Assembly: GCA_964594235.1 (NCBI GenBank)
Contig: CAZQMF010000001.1
Span: 1-64,000 of the forward strand
Reading direction: 5' to 3'
From: CAYLHS01 sp964594235
Lineage (GTDB): Bacteria; Actinomycetota; Acidimicrobiia; Spongiisociales; UBA4744
DNA: 64,000 nucleotides
The notes under the pieces are model-generated. The model had not been told where the DNA came from and ran no database searches. It was given only the letters and a program-made list of their open reading frames with translations. Numbering within the stretch: the first letter of the stretch is position 1; every line of letters begins with the position of its first letter. The position numbers and the translations under genes are program-made. Of this stretch, positions 32,774 to 41,130 are shown one piece after another.

Positions 32774-34255
32774 ATGACCGACGGTGAGAATGTGGCCGAC
32801 CGCCTCCAACTGATAGACGGGTCATTCGAAGCCGGAGCCGGTTCTCCACTTGTTGTCGTCGACCCGGCGACAGGCACGGAGATCGACCAGGTTGCAACGG
32901 CCTCTCGCGAGCAAGTCGATCGTGCGGTGGCGGGGGCGAGACGGGCACAGAAGCTGTGGTGGGGCGCCGCACAGCAGGAACGAAGCGACGCGATGCACGC
33001 GATCGCCGCCGAGATCCGAAGACGAACCGATGACATCGCGGACATCGTCACGAGAGAGACCGGCCGTCCCTACTCGAGGAATCTCCTCTACGTGGACATG
33101 ATCTCCAACCTCTTCAGGCAGTACGCCGAGCTGTCGCGCGTCCACGGAGGACGCGTCGCTCCCTCAAACGATCCGGGGCAACTGTCTCTTGTCCTGCGCG
33201 TGCCATACGGTGTCGTCGCAACCCTTGTCCCATGGAACTACCCACTGCTGCTGCTTGCATTCAAGGTCGCGCCGGCCCTCGCGACCGGCAACACGGTTGT
33301 TATCAAGCCTGCCTCGGAGACGGCCCTCACAACGCTGGTCCTCGCCGAGGTGTTTCATGCCACGACCCCTCCGGGCGTCGTCAATGTCGTCGTGGGTAGC
33401 GGATCAACGGTCGGAGAGCAGCTCGTTTCGCATCCGGGCACCGATATGGTGGCCTTCACCGGTTCCACCGAGGTGGGCATTCGCATCGGAGAGGTGTGCG
33501 CCCGTATGACCAAACCCGCCCATCTCGAGCTTGGCGGGAAGGACCCGGCGATCGTGTTTGGAGACGTCGATCCCGAACTGGCCGCCAGGGCCGTCGTGTG
33601 GGCGTCGTTCCTGAATGCAGGTCAAGTGTGCACGTCAACCGAGCGTGTCTACGTGCACGACAGCATCTACGACGGGTTCCTCGAAGCTGTGGCCGAAATC
33701 ACCTCGGGGCTTCGAGTTGGGAACCCGTTCGATTCGGCAACCCAGATAGGCCCGATGCGCAACGAGTCCGCCAGAGAAAAGGTACTCGCACAGCTGGGAG
33801 AGGCCGAGAAGGCTGGAGCGAAGATCGTGGTCGGAGGAGACATCCCTGAGGGGTCCACCGGGTTCTACCTTCGGCCCACGGTCGTGGTCGACGTCACCCA
33901 CGAGATGTCCCTCATGCAAGAGGAGACATTCGGCCCCGTGCTCCCCATCATGCGCTTTCGCGAGCCCGACGAAGCGTTTGCCCTCGCAGCCGACACCCCA
34001 TACGGGCTGGGGGCGAGCATCTACACGCACGATGCCGGTCTCGTGGGACGCGCCTACGAGCAGCTTCAGGTCGGAACGGTGTGGGTCAACGATCCTGTCG
34101 TCGACAACCTGGCCGCTCCGTTCGGCGGGATGCGAGCCTCGGGAAACGCCAGAGAGTTGGGTTTGGAAGGTATGGAGTCGTTCACCGCGGCCCGACATGT
34201 TCATTGGAACCTCGATCTGCACAACAAACCCTGGTGGTACGGAAAGGACAACTGA
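32774..34255 (+). CDS. Aldehyde dehydrogenase, betaine-aldehyde-like
   Basis: 493 residues from ATG 32774; GTG 32792 is also possible because neither has a strong ribosome-binding site. Motifs: LVPWNYPLLLLAFKVAPALATG, HLELGGKDPAIV, AGQVCTSTERVYV, ETFGPVLPIM, FGGMRASGNARELG. The stop shares its last base with the next start (TGATG at 34253-34257), coupling it to a class III aminotransferase, which in turn lies 9 bp from a saccharopine-dehydrogenase-like gene: a three-gene operon that could oxidise an amino aldehyde made in the same pathway. Confidence 0.85.
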   Translation: MTDGENVADRLQLIDGSFEAGAGSPLVVVDPATGTEIDQVATASREQVDRAVAGARRAQKLWWGAAQQERSDAMHAIAAEIRRRTDDIADIVTRETGRPYSRNLLYVDMISNLFRQYAELSRVHGGRVAPSNDPGQLSLVLRVPYGVVATLVPWNYPLLLLAFKVAPALATGNTVVIKPASETALTTLVLAEVFHATTPPGVVNVVVGSGSTVGEQLVSHPGTDMVAFTGSTEVGIRIGEVCARMTKPAHLELGGKDPAIVFGDVDPELAARAVVWASFLNAGQVCTSTERVYVHDSIYDGFLEAVAEITSGLRVGNPFDSATQIGPMRNESAREKVLAQLGEAEKAGAKIVVGGDIPEGSTGFYLRPTVVVDVTHEMSLMQEETFGPVLPIMRFREPDEAFALAADTPYGLGASIYTHDAGLVGRAYEQLQVGTVWVNDPVVDNLAAPFGGMRASGNARELGLEGMESFTAARHVHWNLDLHNKPWWYGKDN

Positions 34256-35562
34256 TGAGTCTGCAAGGTGAGAAGACCGCTGCCTGGTTCCAGAGGGCAC
34301 GTGCGAATCTCGTGAACGGTGTATCGAGCGGCTTCCGCTACTGGGGTGAGGACGACTCTCTCGTCATCGACCATGGTGACGGCGCCTACGTCGTCGATAT
34401 GGACGGGCGGCGGTACGTCGACTACCAGTGTGGGTTCGGTCCGATCATCCTGGGCCACGGCCACCCCGCCGTAGCCGCAGCGGTCGCCGACGCGGCCGCA
34501 TCCGGGACGACCTTCGCGATGACCTCTCGTCGGGAGGTCGAGGCGGCCGAGAAGTTCCGTGCGGCGGTGTCATGGGTCGACGCACTCAGGTTTACGAACA
34601 CGGGGACAGAAGCAACGATGCATGCGATCCGTCTGGCCAGGGGGTTCACAGGTCGCGACATTGTCCTGAAGTTCGAGGGTCAGTACCACGGCGTCCACGA
34701 CTACGTGATGTTCTCGACGGCCAGCGCGCCCCCCTCGGCGCTGGGATCCCGATACCGTCCGATCCCGATCCAAAGCTCGTCCGGCATACCGGACGCCATC
34801 CGATCGACGATCAGGACGCTTCCGTTCAACGACTTGGAAGCGGTGCAGCGGCTGTTTCGGGACATCGGACACAGGATCGCGGCGATCATCGTCGAGCCGA
34901 TGCTCGGCAACGCATTCGGCATCCTGCCCGAGGACGGCTACCTCCAGGGGCTTAGAGACGTCTGCGACGAATACGGGTCGATCCTGATCTTCGACGAGGT
35001 CAAGACCGGCTTCAGGGTGGCGCTCGGAGGAGCCCAGGAGCTCTTCGGAGTCACACCGGACCTCGGCACGTTCGCGAAGGCGATGGGCAATGGATTCCCT
35101 GTCGCAGCCATCGCTGGTCGTGGTGAGGTGATATGGGGCTGGGCGAAAGGAGGCATTGCTCAGGCAGGCACCTATTCAGGCAACGGCGTTGCCGCCGCAG
35201 CCGCCGCGGCGACCATCGGCGTGCTGTCGACGGGTGAACCGTACGAACGGATGCTCAAGACAGGTACGGCACTCATGGAAGGTCTGGAGACGATCTGTGC
35301 GGACAAGGGCGTGCCCGTTCACATCATTGGGGTCCCAGCCATGTTCTCGATCTTCTTCGGGGATGAGCCGCCGAGGGACTTCAGGGACGCGGTCAATCAC
35401 GATGAGGAGCTGTATGCCACGGTCGTACGCGGGATGATCCAGCGGGGAGTGATGCCTGTCGACGACGCCAAGGAACCATGGTTCCTGTGCGCCGCCCACG
35501 GCGAAGAGGAAGTTGCCCTATCGCTGACCGCCTTCGAAGAGGCGCTCGGCGAGGCGATCTAA
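34255..35562 (+). CDS. Class III aminotransferase, glutamate-1-semialdehyde aminomutase-like
   Basis: 435 residues from ATG 34255. GVSSGFRYWGEDDSLVIDHGDGAYVVDMDG at the start, RFTNTGTEATMHAIRLARG, GQYHGVHDY, the PLP Asp in ILIFDEVKTGFR and the Schiff-base Lys in FAKAMGNGFPVAAI place it near glutamate-1-semialdehyde 2,1-aminomutases. Many HemL-like proteins outside haem loci are aminotransferases for other amines, and its coupling to an aldehyde dehydrogenase and a saccharopine-dehydrogenase-like gene points that way here. No haem gene is in the window. Substrate unknown. Confidence 0.78.
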   Translation: MSLQGEKTAAWFQRARANLVNGVSSGFRYWGEDDSLVIDHGDGAYVVDMDGRRYVDYQCGFGPIILGHGHPAVAAAVADAAASGTTFAMTSRREVEAAEKFRAAVSWVDALRFTNTGTEATMHAIRLARGFTGRDIVLKFEGQYHGVHDYVMFSTASAPPSALGSRYRPIPIQSSSGIPDAIRSTIRTLPFNDLEAVQRLFRDIGHRIAAIIVEPMLGNAFGILPEDGYLQGLRDVCDEYGSILIFDEVKTGFRVALGGAQELFGVTPDLGTFAKAMGNGFPVAAIAGRGEVIWGWAKGGIAQAGTYSGNGVAAAAAAATIGVLSTGEPYERMLKTGTALMEGLETICADKGVPVHIIGVPAMFSIFFGDEPPRDFRDAVNHDEELYATVVRGMIQRGVMPVDDAKEPWFLCAAHGEEEVALSLTAFEEALGEAI

Positions 35563-35571
35563 GGAGACATC

Positions 35572-36726
35572 ATGCGTATTGCGCTGCTAGGCGCCGGCAT
35601 CATCGGGCGCGTTGTCGCCGGCGACCTGGCGACCTGGGACACACCCGATGAGGTGACCGTTGGCGATTTGGATGGTGAACGGGCTTCTCTCGTGGCCAAA
35701 GAACACGGGTTCGAACACGTGGCGGTCGACGTTGTGGACGGAGCTTCGCTCGACGCGTTCCTGAGAGGGGCAGACGTCGTCGTCAACGCCGCCCAGTACG
35801 AAGTCAACCTCGCAGTGATGGAGGGAGCGCTGCGTGCGGGCGCCCACTATCTCGATCTCGGCGGGCTCTTCCACACGACCCGTAAGCAGCTTCTGTTGGA
35901 CGAGCGCTTTCGGGAAGCGGGCTTGACAGCCGTGCTTGGTATCGGATCGTGCCCCGGCATCGCGAACGTGCACGCAGGGGACCTGGCATCGAGGATGGAC
36001 ACCGTCCGGTCGGTGAAGATCTACAACGGTGCGACGGTGGATCAGTCGGACACGCTGAAGTGGCCGTACTCGCTGTGGACGATCTTCGACGAGATCACCG
36101 AGCGACCGATGGTGTTCCGGAGTGGAGTCTTCGTTGACGTGGAGCCTCTGTCCGAAGAGGAGATGTTCCCGTTCCGCGAGCCGATCGGCAATGCCAAGAC
36201 CCACCTGTCTCTCCACTCCGAAGTGGCCACGATCCCGCTCAGCCTCGCCGACAAGGACATCGAGGCGTGCGAGTTCAAGATCAGATTCTTCGGTTTCAGC
36301 GAGGGCGCTCTTCGCAAACTCGAGTTCCTCGCCTCTCTCGGGCTCGCATCGAAGGAACCACGCCCCGACGGTACGGTTCCGCGAAAGCTGCTCGTCGACC
36401 TGCTCGAGGAGTTGCGTCCGGAACCGCCGAGACACGCGGGCTTCAAGGACATCGCGACGGTCGCCGAAGGCACCAGGGGCGGAGCACCCATCGCGCTGCG
36501 ACTCGACTCGACGGCCTGGCCCTCGAAGGAACTCGGTGTGGCTGGCGGAACGATGGTGGTTGCGTCGCCCGCTGCCATCGTTGGGAGATGGCTCGCGAGC
36601 GGCCAGCTGTCGAAGCCGGGCGTCTGTCCGCCGGAGACCTCTGTGCCGCCGGAGCCGTTCTATGAGGCCCTCGCGGTGCGCGGAGTGACAACGACCCTTG
36701 AAGAGACGACGACGCTGGCGGGGTGA
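35572..36726 (+). CDS. Saccharopine dehydrogenase-like NAD(P)-dependent oxidoreductase
   Basis: 384 residues, AAGGAG 6 bases before the ATG. An N-terminal Rossmann fold with GAGIIGRVVAGDL and an acidic strand end for cofactor ribose, then ADVVVNAAQYEVNLAVMEGALRAGAHYLDLGG, a hallmark of the Lys9/saccharopine dehydrogenase family, and GIGSCPGIANVHA. Family members make or split saccharopine-type opines or carboxynorspermidine. In a polyamine and amine catabolic neighbourhood a role with a lysine- or diamine-derived intermediate is likely, but unproved. Third gene of the operon starting at 32774. Confidence 0.75.
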   Translation: MRIALLGAGIIGRVVAGDLATWDTPDEVTVGDLDGERASLVAKEHGFEHVAVDVVDGASLDAFLRGADVVVNAAQYEVNLAVMEGALRAGAHYLDLGGLFHTTRKQLLLDERFREAGLTAVLGIGSCPGIANVHAGDLASRMDTVRSVKIYNGATVDQSDTLKWPYSLWTIFDEITERPMVFRSGVFVDVEPLSEEEMFPFREPIGNAKTHLSLHSEVATIPLSLADKDIEACEFKIRFFGFSEGALRKLEFLASLGLASKEPRPDGTVPRKLLVDLLEELRPEPPRHAGFKDIATVAEGTRGGAPIALRLDSTAWPSKELGVAGGTMVVASPAAIVGRWLASGQLSKPGVCPPETSVPPEPFYEALAVRGVTTTLEETTTLAG

Positions 36727-36742
36727 AGCCAGGTTGTCGGAA

Positions 36743-36773
36743 AGCTGACGGCTCACAGCCGACAGCTGACGGC
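36743..36773. repeat. Short direct/inverted repeat in operon-end spacer
   Basis: AGCTGACGGC occurs at 36743-36752 and 36764-36773, and GCTGACGGCT pairs with AGCCGACAGC between them (9 of 10). The following bases contain ACTCGCTTCGCTCGCTGGGGAGG, another small hairpin. No gene lies in 36727-36860. Confidence 0.5.
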
Positions 36774-36860
36774 AAGACGGCCCGTTCCGGTTGACTGGTT
36801 GACCCCTACTCGCTTCGCTCGCTGGGGAGGAAAACGAGTATGCCGGGGACTGGGGATTGG

Positions 36861-38120
36861 CTACGGCACCAATTTGGCCGAGGGTTGGGCTGCGGCCTCC
36901 CCTTCGATCGCGCCGATCTTCTGGAGGCCCCGATAGGCGATGGCGGCGGCCAGCAACGTGGCCACGCCGCCGAGTCCGAGGCCGAAACGGGGGCCGATGT
37001 GCTCGCCGATCCACCCGACGATTGGTCCACCGATCGGCGTCGAACCAAGGAACGCGACTGCCCATAGTCCCATCACCCTGCCGCGCATCTCCGAAGTGGA
37101 ACGAAGCTGAAGCGTCGCGTTGCCGAGCGCGAGGAAGCTGATGCTTGCCGCCCCGACTACCGCCATCGCCGCGTACTCGATGACCAATGTCGGAGCGAAA
37201 GACGCCAGTACTTGCGTGGCTCCAAACAAGGCGCCGGTTCTGGCCAGTGCCACCGCAGGTCGTGCCTTCCTGGAAGCTGTGAACAGGCCGCCGGCGACGG
37301 CGCCTCCGCCCATGAAGGCAGTCATCGTCGCGAAGGTGCCCGCGTCGCCACCGAACGTGAACTTCGCGATGAGCGGCAGGACCACTTGGAACTCGTAGGC
37401 GAGCATCCCCACCACCGCCATCATCAGCAGCGGTGTTCTGAGCGCCGGGGTCGTCCACACGTACCGCAAGCCTTCGCGCAGCTGCCCGGCCCTTCTGCTC
37501 TGAGGCGGCACGGCGTAGAGGTCTCCATGGTGCATGAGCGCCAGCGCGGTGATCACTGCCAGGTAGGTAGCTGCATTCACGAGGAAACAGGGGCCAAGTC
37601 CGACGGTAACGATGAGTGCACCGGCGGCCGCCGGACCAAGCACTCGCGCCAGATTCACGAGTACCGAGTTGAGACTGACCGCGCTCGTGAGTTTCTCCCG
37701 TCCGACCATCTCGAGAACGAACGTCTGGCGTGTCGGGTTGTCGATGCTCGCCACGAGGCCGAGAGCACCCGCGAGTACATACACCATCCACAGTTTCACG
37801 ACATGTGTGATGACGAGAATGCCGAGGATCGCAGCGAGTACTGCTGCGAGGCTCTGGGTGACGAACAACAGACGCCTCTTGTCGAACCTGTCGGCAATGA
37901 CCCCACCCAACGGGGCCAGAAAGAGGAGAGGGAGAAACTGGACAGCGGTGACCAGGCCGATTGCGGTCCCGCTTCCGGTCAGCTCGAGGACCAACCACGA
38001 CTGTGCGATACGTTGCATCCATGTCCCAGAGACCGACAGGGTCTGGCCGATGAAGTACAGACGGAAGTTTCGAACAGCCAGGGGAGAGAACGCTCGGGAC
38101 GCCCATGCGGGTGCGGTCAT
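36861..38120 (-). CDS. MFS transporter (MFS_3-type efflux)
   Basis: 419 residues, about twelve membrane helices. The N-terminus FSPLAVRNFRLYFIGQTLSVSGTWMQRIAQSWLVLELTGSGTAIGL and the loop GGVIADRFDKRRLLF are typical of the MFS_3/enterobactin-exporter-like group. Its start overlaps the stop of the MarR-family gene by 4 bp (ATGA), so regulator and pump are co-transcribed; such pairs usually export the compound sensed by the regulator. Substrate unknown. Confidence 0.82.
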   Translation of the reverse strand: MTAPAWASRAFSPLAVRNFRLYFIGQTLSVSGTWMQRIAQSWLVLELTGSGTAIGLVTAVQFLPLLFLAPLGGVIADRFDKRRLLFVTQSLAAVLAAILGILVITHVVKLWMVYVLAGALGLVASIDNPTRQTFVLEMVGREKLTSAVSLNSVLVNLARVLGPAAAGALIVTVGLGPCFLVNAATYLAVITALALMHHGDLYAVPPQSRRAGQLREGLRYVWTTPALRTPLLMMAVVGMLAYEFQVVLPLIAKFTFGGDAGTFATMTAFMGGGAVAGGLFTASRKARPAVALARTGALFGATQVLASFAPTLVIEYAAMAVVGAASISFLALGNATLQLRSTSEMRGRVMGLWAVAFLGSTPIGGPIVGWIGEHIGPRFGLGLGGVATLLAAAIAYRGLQKIGAIEGEAAAQPSAKLVP

Positions 38121-38539
38121 GACTCCTCCGTAATCCGCTCGAGCAGCGAAATCGCCCTGGAGAGGACGAGCATTTCGTCGTCGGTCATCTCGGAGAGGCG
38201 GGCCGCAAGGAACGCCGTCCGTCGCTCACGGATCGCGGTCAGAAGATCGTGGGCTTCAGGGGTGATCGACACGACAGTAGAGCGGGCGTCGTTCGGATTC
38301 GCTTCACGGGTGACCAGACCACGATCTTCGAGGCGCGCGGCGATACCGGTCATCGATGGGGGAGTGACTCGCTCGATCACAGCAAGATCGCTCATGCGCA
38401 GTGGACCCTCTCGATCGAGGGTCGCGAGAGCCGAACGCTGTGAGGGAGTGAGGTCTCCGAGCGACTCCTGGCGGAGACGTCGAGCCAACCTGCCGACGGC
38501 GAGTCGGAGGGCACTCGCGGTTTGCTGTCGATCGAACAT
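38117..38539 (-). CDS. MarR-family transcriptional regulator
   Basis: 140 residues from ATG 38539 (GAGGAGC 4 bases upstream; an earlier in-frame start at 38608 overlaps the likely operator). Winged-helix core: LTPSQRSALATLDREGPLRMSDLAVIERVTPPSMTGIAARLEDRGLVTREANPNDARSTVVSITPEA, a textbook MarR DNA-binding domain with the wing DARSTVV. It probably represses itself and the downstream MFS pump until a small aromatic or toxic ligand binds. A palindrome lies 23 bp upstream of its start, between it and the divergent oxidoreductase genes. Confidence 0.85.
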   Translation of the reverse strand: MFDRQQTASALRLAVGRLARRLRQESLGDLTPSQRSALATLDREGPLRMSDLAVIERVTPPSMTGIAARLEDRGLVTREANPNDARSTVVSITPEAHDLLTAIRERRTAFLAARLSEMTDDEMLVLSRAISLLERITEES

Positions 38540-38561
38540 CGGGCTCCTCGAGAGAAGGTAA

Positions 38562-38574
38562 TTAGCTATGCTAA
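38562..38574. promoter_or_regulatory. Probable MarR operator
   Basis: TTAGC-TAT-GCTAA, a perfect 5-bp inverted repeat in an unusually AT-rich patch between the divergent MarR gene and the oxidoreductase alpha-subunit gene. Position and TTAGC half-sites fit MarR-family operators; overlap with both promoters would let one regulator control both sides. Confidence 0.55.
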
Positions 38575-38601
38575 CGAAATGGGGGAGCAGAGTGAATCGA
38601 A

Positions 38602-39732
38602 GTGACACTCCTTGGCACTACGCTTTCGGAGATGACCGCCTACGAGTTCACCGACGGAGCAACTGCGATCGTTCGGGGCGCTCTCGACGCAGGGTGCGAC
38701 TTCTTTGCCGGATACCCGATCACTCCAGCATCGCAGATTCTCATGATGATGATGGCGGAGCTGCCGAAGGTTGGCGGCATCGCCATGCAGGGAGAGGATG
38801 AGATCGCCTCGATCGGGATGTGCATCGGGGCAACGATGGCCGGTGCGCGCTCGATGACTGCCACATCCGGCCCCGGGATCAGCCTCTACTCGGAGAACAT
38901 CGGGATGGCCATCATGGGCGAAGTACCCCTCGTCGTCGTCGATGTGCAACGCCTCGGGCCGAGCACCGGCGGGGCGACGACCGCCGCCCAGGGCGACGTC
39001 CAGTTCGTCCGGTGGGGAACCGGAGGCGGCTATCCCATCATCGCACTGGCCCCCTCGTCGATCGCCGAGTGCTACTCCCTGACGATGAGAGCATTCGACC
39101 TCGCGGAGCGATTCCGGTGTCCTGTCTTTCTCCTGACGGACAAAGAACTCAACCTCACACGCAACACCGTCGCCGCCGATGCGTACGTCAGAGTGCCCGT
39201 CCGGGACAGGGAACTCACCGAAGGGAGCGCACCGTACCGGTTCGGAGGAAACGCGGCTCCGATGGAACTTTATGGAACGGGGGTCGTCCGGTTCACCGGA
39301 TCCAGTCACAACGAAGAAGCCGTTATCACCAAGGATCCTGCCGTCGTAGGCAGACTGAACGAGCACCTTCGGGACAAGATTCTGCTACACCGCGACGAGA
39401 TCGAGCTGCTCGACGTCGACCGAGATCCAGAAGCAGCAACGGTTCTCGTCTCCTACGGGATCACTGCCGGTGCCATGCGGGAAGCGGTCTCGATGGCACG
39501 AGCGAAGGGCACGCATGTTTCATCGGTCACCGTGCAGAGTCTGTGGCCCCTGCCTGAGACGGGCTTGCTCGATGCGTTCGAGGGTACCGAGCGGGTCGTC
39601 GTGGCCGAGCTCAACCCCGGACTCTACGTGCGCGAGATCGAACGGATCGCAGGGAGTCGAGAGGTCGCCGGTCTTCAGCGGATCGACGGTGAACTGATCT
39701 CGCCGAGGCAGTTTCTGGAGTTCCTACCATGA
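38602..39732 (+). CDS. korA: 2-oxoacid:acceptor oxidoreductase, alpha subunit
   Basis: 376 residues from GTG 38602; ATG 38632 is an alternative. FAGYPITPASQILMMMMAELPKVGG and GEDEIASIGMCIGATMAGARSMTATSGPGISLYSENIG are diagnostic of the pyrimidine-binding alpha subunit of ferredoxin-dependent 2-oxoglutarate/pyruvate oxidoreductases. The gamma domain often fused in front of alpha is absent. With the downstream beta-gamma protein it would decarboxylate a 2-oxoacid to its CoA ester and pass electrons to ferredoxin. The next gene starts 4 bp inside its 3' end. 2-oxoglutarate versus another 2-oxoacid cannot be decided. Confidence 0.88.
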   Translation: MTLLGTTLSEMTAYEFTDGATAIVRGALDAGCDFFAGYPITPASQILMMMMAELPKVGGIAMQGEDEIASIGMCIGATMAGARSMTATSGPGISLYSENIGMAIMGEVPLVVVDVQRLGPSTGGATTAAQGDVQFVRWGTGGGYPIIALAPSSIAECYSLTMRAFDLAERFRCPVFLLTDKELNLTRNTVAADAYVRVPVRDRELTEGSAPYRFGGNAAPMELYGTGVVRFTGSSHNEEAVITKDPAVVGRLNEHLRDKILLHRDEIELLDVDRDPEAATVLVSYGITAGAMREAVSMARAKGTHVSSVTVQSLWPLPETGLLDAFEGTERVVVAELNPGLYVREIERIAGSREVAGLQRIDGELISPRQFLEFLP

Positions 39733-41039
39733 GCGTCGAGACGTACCGCAACGACAGCGCGTATCCCTTCTGTCCGGGGTGCGGCCACGGGTCGATCCTC
39801 GACGCACTCGACGAAGCACTCGTCACGCAGCAGATCGACCCGGCTCGGCTCGTGATCGTCAGCGACATCGGGTGCTCGGGCCTATCGGACCAATACTTCG
39901 GAACGAGCGCCTTTCACGGCCTCCACGGTCGCAGTTTGACCTACGCGACAGGCATCAAACTCGCACGGCCAGATCTACATGTCGTGGTCATCATGGGCGA
40001 TGGCGGGACGGGCATCGGCGGCGCCCATCTGCTGAACGCAGCCCGCCGCAACATTGGACTCACGCTGCTCGTCTTCAACAACATGAACTATGGGATGACC
40101 GGCGGGCAGCACTCGACGACCACGCCGACCGGCTCGATCACGTCGACCACACCAGGCGGAAACCTGGAACATCCCCTGGACCTCTGCGCAACCGTTGGGG
40201 TGAACGGCGCGGCGTACGTGTACAGGGGCACCAATTTCGACGCCGACCTCTCAGAGCGAATTGTCGAAGGAATGCAAACCCCTGGGTTTGCACTGCTGGA
40301 CATTTGGGATCTGTGCACCGCGTATTTCGTACCCAACAACACGTTCGGCAAACGGTCGCTCATGGCTGCACAAGAAGAGCTCGGACTTCCCCCAGGGGTC
40401 CTGTACCGACGTGAGGTTGACGAGTATGCCGCCGCGTACCGAGCCGCGGCGGAGCGATCCAAAGCATCCAAACCGCTTCGAGTCCGGGCGATGGTTCCGG
40501 AGTCGACGTCGTCACTCGATCGAACCGTGAACATCATGGTGGCCGGCTCCGCTGGAGCGAAGGTGAGGTCCGCTGCTCGGATGATCGCGGAAGCGGCTAT
40601 CAGGTCCGATCTGTACGCAGCGCAGCGAGACGACTATCCGATCACTGTGAAGACGGGCCACTCGGTCTCCCAGCTCGTCTTGAGCCCTCGCACCATCGAC
40701 TTTCCCGGAATGGACAAACCCGACGTGATCGTCATCCTCAGTGAGGACGGCCGTCGCAAGGCATCGCGATACCTGCCGGACATGAAGGGTGCGGTGTTCG
40801 TGGTGCCCGAGTTCGCCGAGCTGGCCACCAGCGGCACGATTACGGTGTTGGATCCGAAGTCGGCGCCGGAGCGCATCGGGAAGTCGGAACTCGCACTCGC
40901 CATGCTCGCGGGGGCGGTCGTCCACGAGGGACTGCTCGACGCCGATGTGCTCCGCAGAGCGGTCGGCGCCCACCCGGCGTTCGCCGAGAAGAACCTGGCG
41001 GCGGTCGAAGCGGGCCTGGCGATGACAGGAGTGAGCTAG
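39729..41039 (+). CDS. korB: 2-oxoacid:acceptor oxidoreductase, beta subunit fused to gamma subunit
   Basis: 436 residues. Residues 1-~250 are the beta subunit: YPFCPGCGHGSILDAL with the CxxC seen in the family, and the thiamine-diphosphate motif GDGGTGIGGAHLLNAARRNIGLTLLVFNNMNYGMTGGQ. Residues ~255-436 form a second domain beginning VNIMVAGSAGAKVRSAARMIAEAAI and containing YPITVKTGHSVSQLVLS and PDVIVILSEDG, which matches the gamma (POR_N/gamma) subunit normally encoded separately or fused to alpha. No 2[4Fe-4S] delta subunit is adjacent. Overlaps korA by 4 bp. Confidence 0.85.
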   Translation: MSVETYRNDSAYPFCPGCGHGSILDALDEALVTQQIDPARLVIVSDIGCSGLSDQYFGTSAFHGLHGRSLTYATGIKLARPDLHVVVIMGDGGTGIGGAHLLNAARRNIGLTLLVFNNMNYGMTGGQHSTTTPTGSITSTTPGGNLEHPLDLCATVGVNGAAYVYRGTNFDADLSERIVEGMQTPGFALLDIWDLCTAYFVPNNTFGKRSLMAAQEELGLPPGVLYRREVDEYAAAYRAAAERSKASKPLRVRAMVPESTSSLDRTVNIMVAGSAGAKVRSAARMIAEAAIRSDLYAAQRDDYPITVKTGHSVSQLVLSPRTIDFPGMDKPDVIVILSEDGRRKASRYLPDMKGAVFVVPEFAELATSGTITVLDPKSAPERIGKSELALAMLAGAVVHEGLLDADVLRRAVGAHPAFAEKNLAAVEAGLAMTGVS

Positions 41040-41060
41040 GGCTCGCGGGGCGACTCCTAG

Positions 41061-41081
41061 CTCGTATCTCGTACCTCGTAC
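41061..41081. repeat. 7-bp tandem repeat (CTCGTAY x3)
   Basis: CTCGTAT-CTCGTAC-CTCGTAC in the 91-bp spacer between convergent genes; nothing else was seen there. Confidence 0.7.
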
Positions 41082-41130
41082 CCGGCGGCAGGGTGGAAGA
41101 CGCCTTCGGCCTCCGCCAGGACAGGGGCTG

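Noticed and set aside
35587..38106. 839-codon minus-strand open frame
   Set aside because: Antisense to the saccharopine-dehydrogenase-like gene and out of frame with the MFS gene; low-complexity composition, no recognisable motif.
41040..41130. Small CRISPR-like array at CTCGTAC repeats
   Set aside because: Units are 7 bp, contiguous and without spacers; no cas genes in the window.
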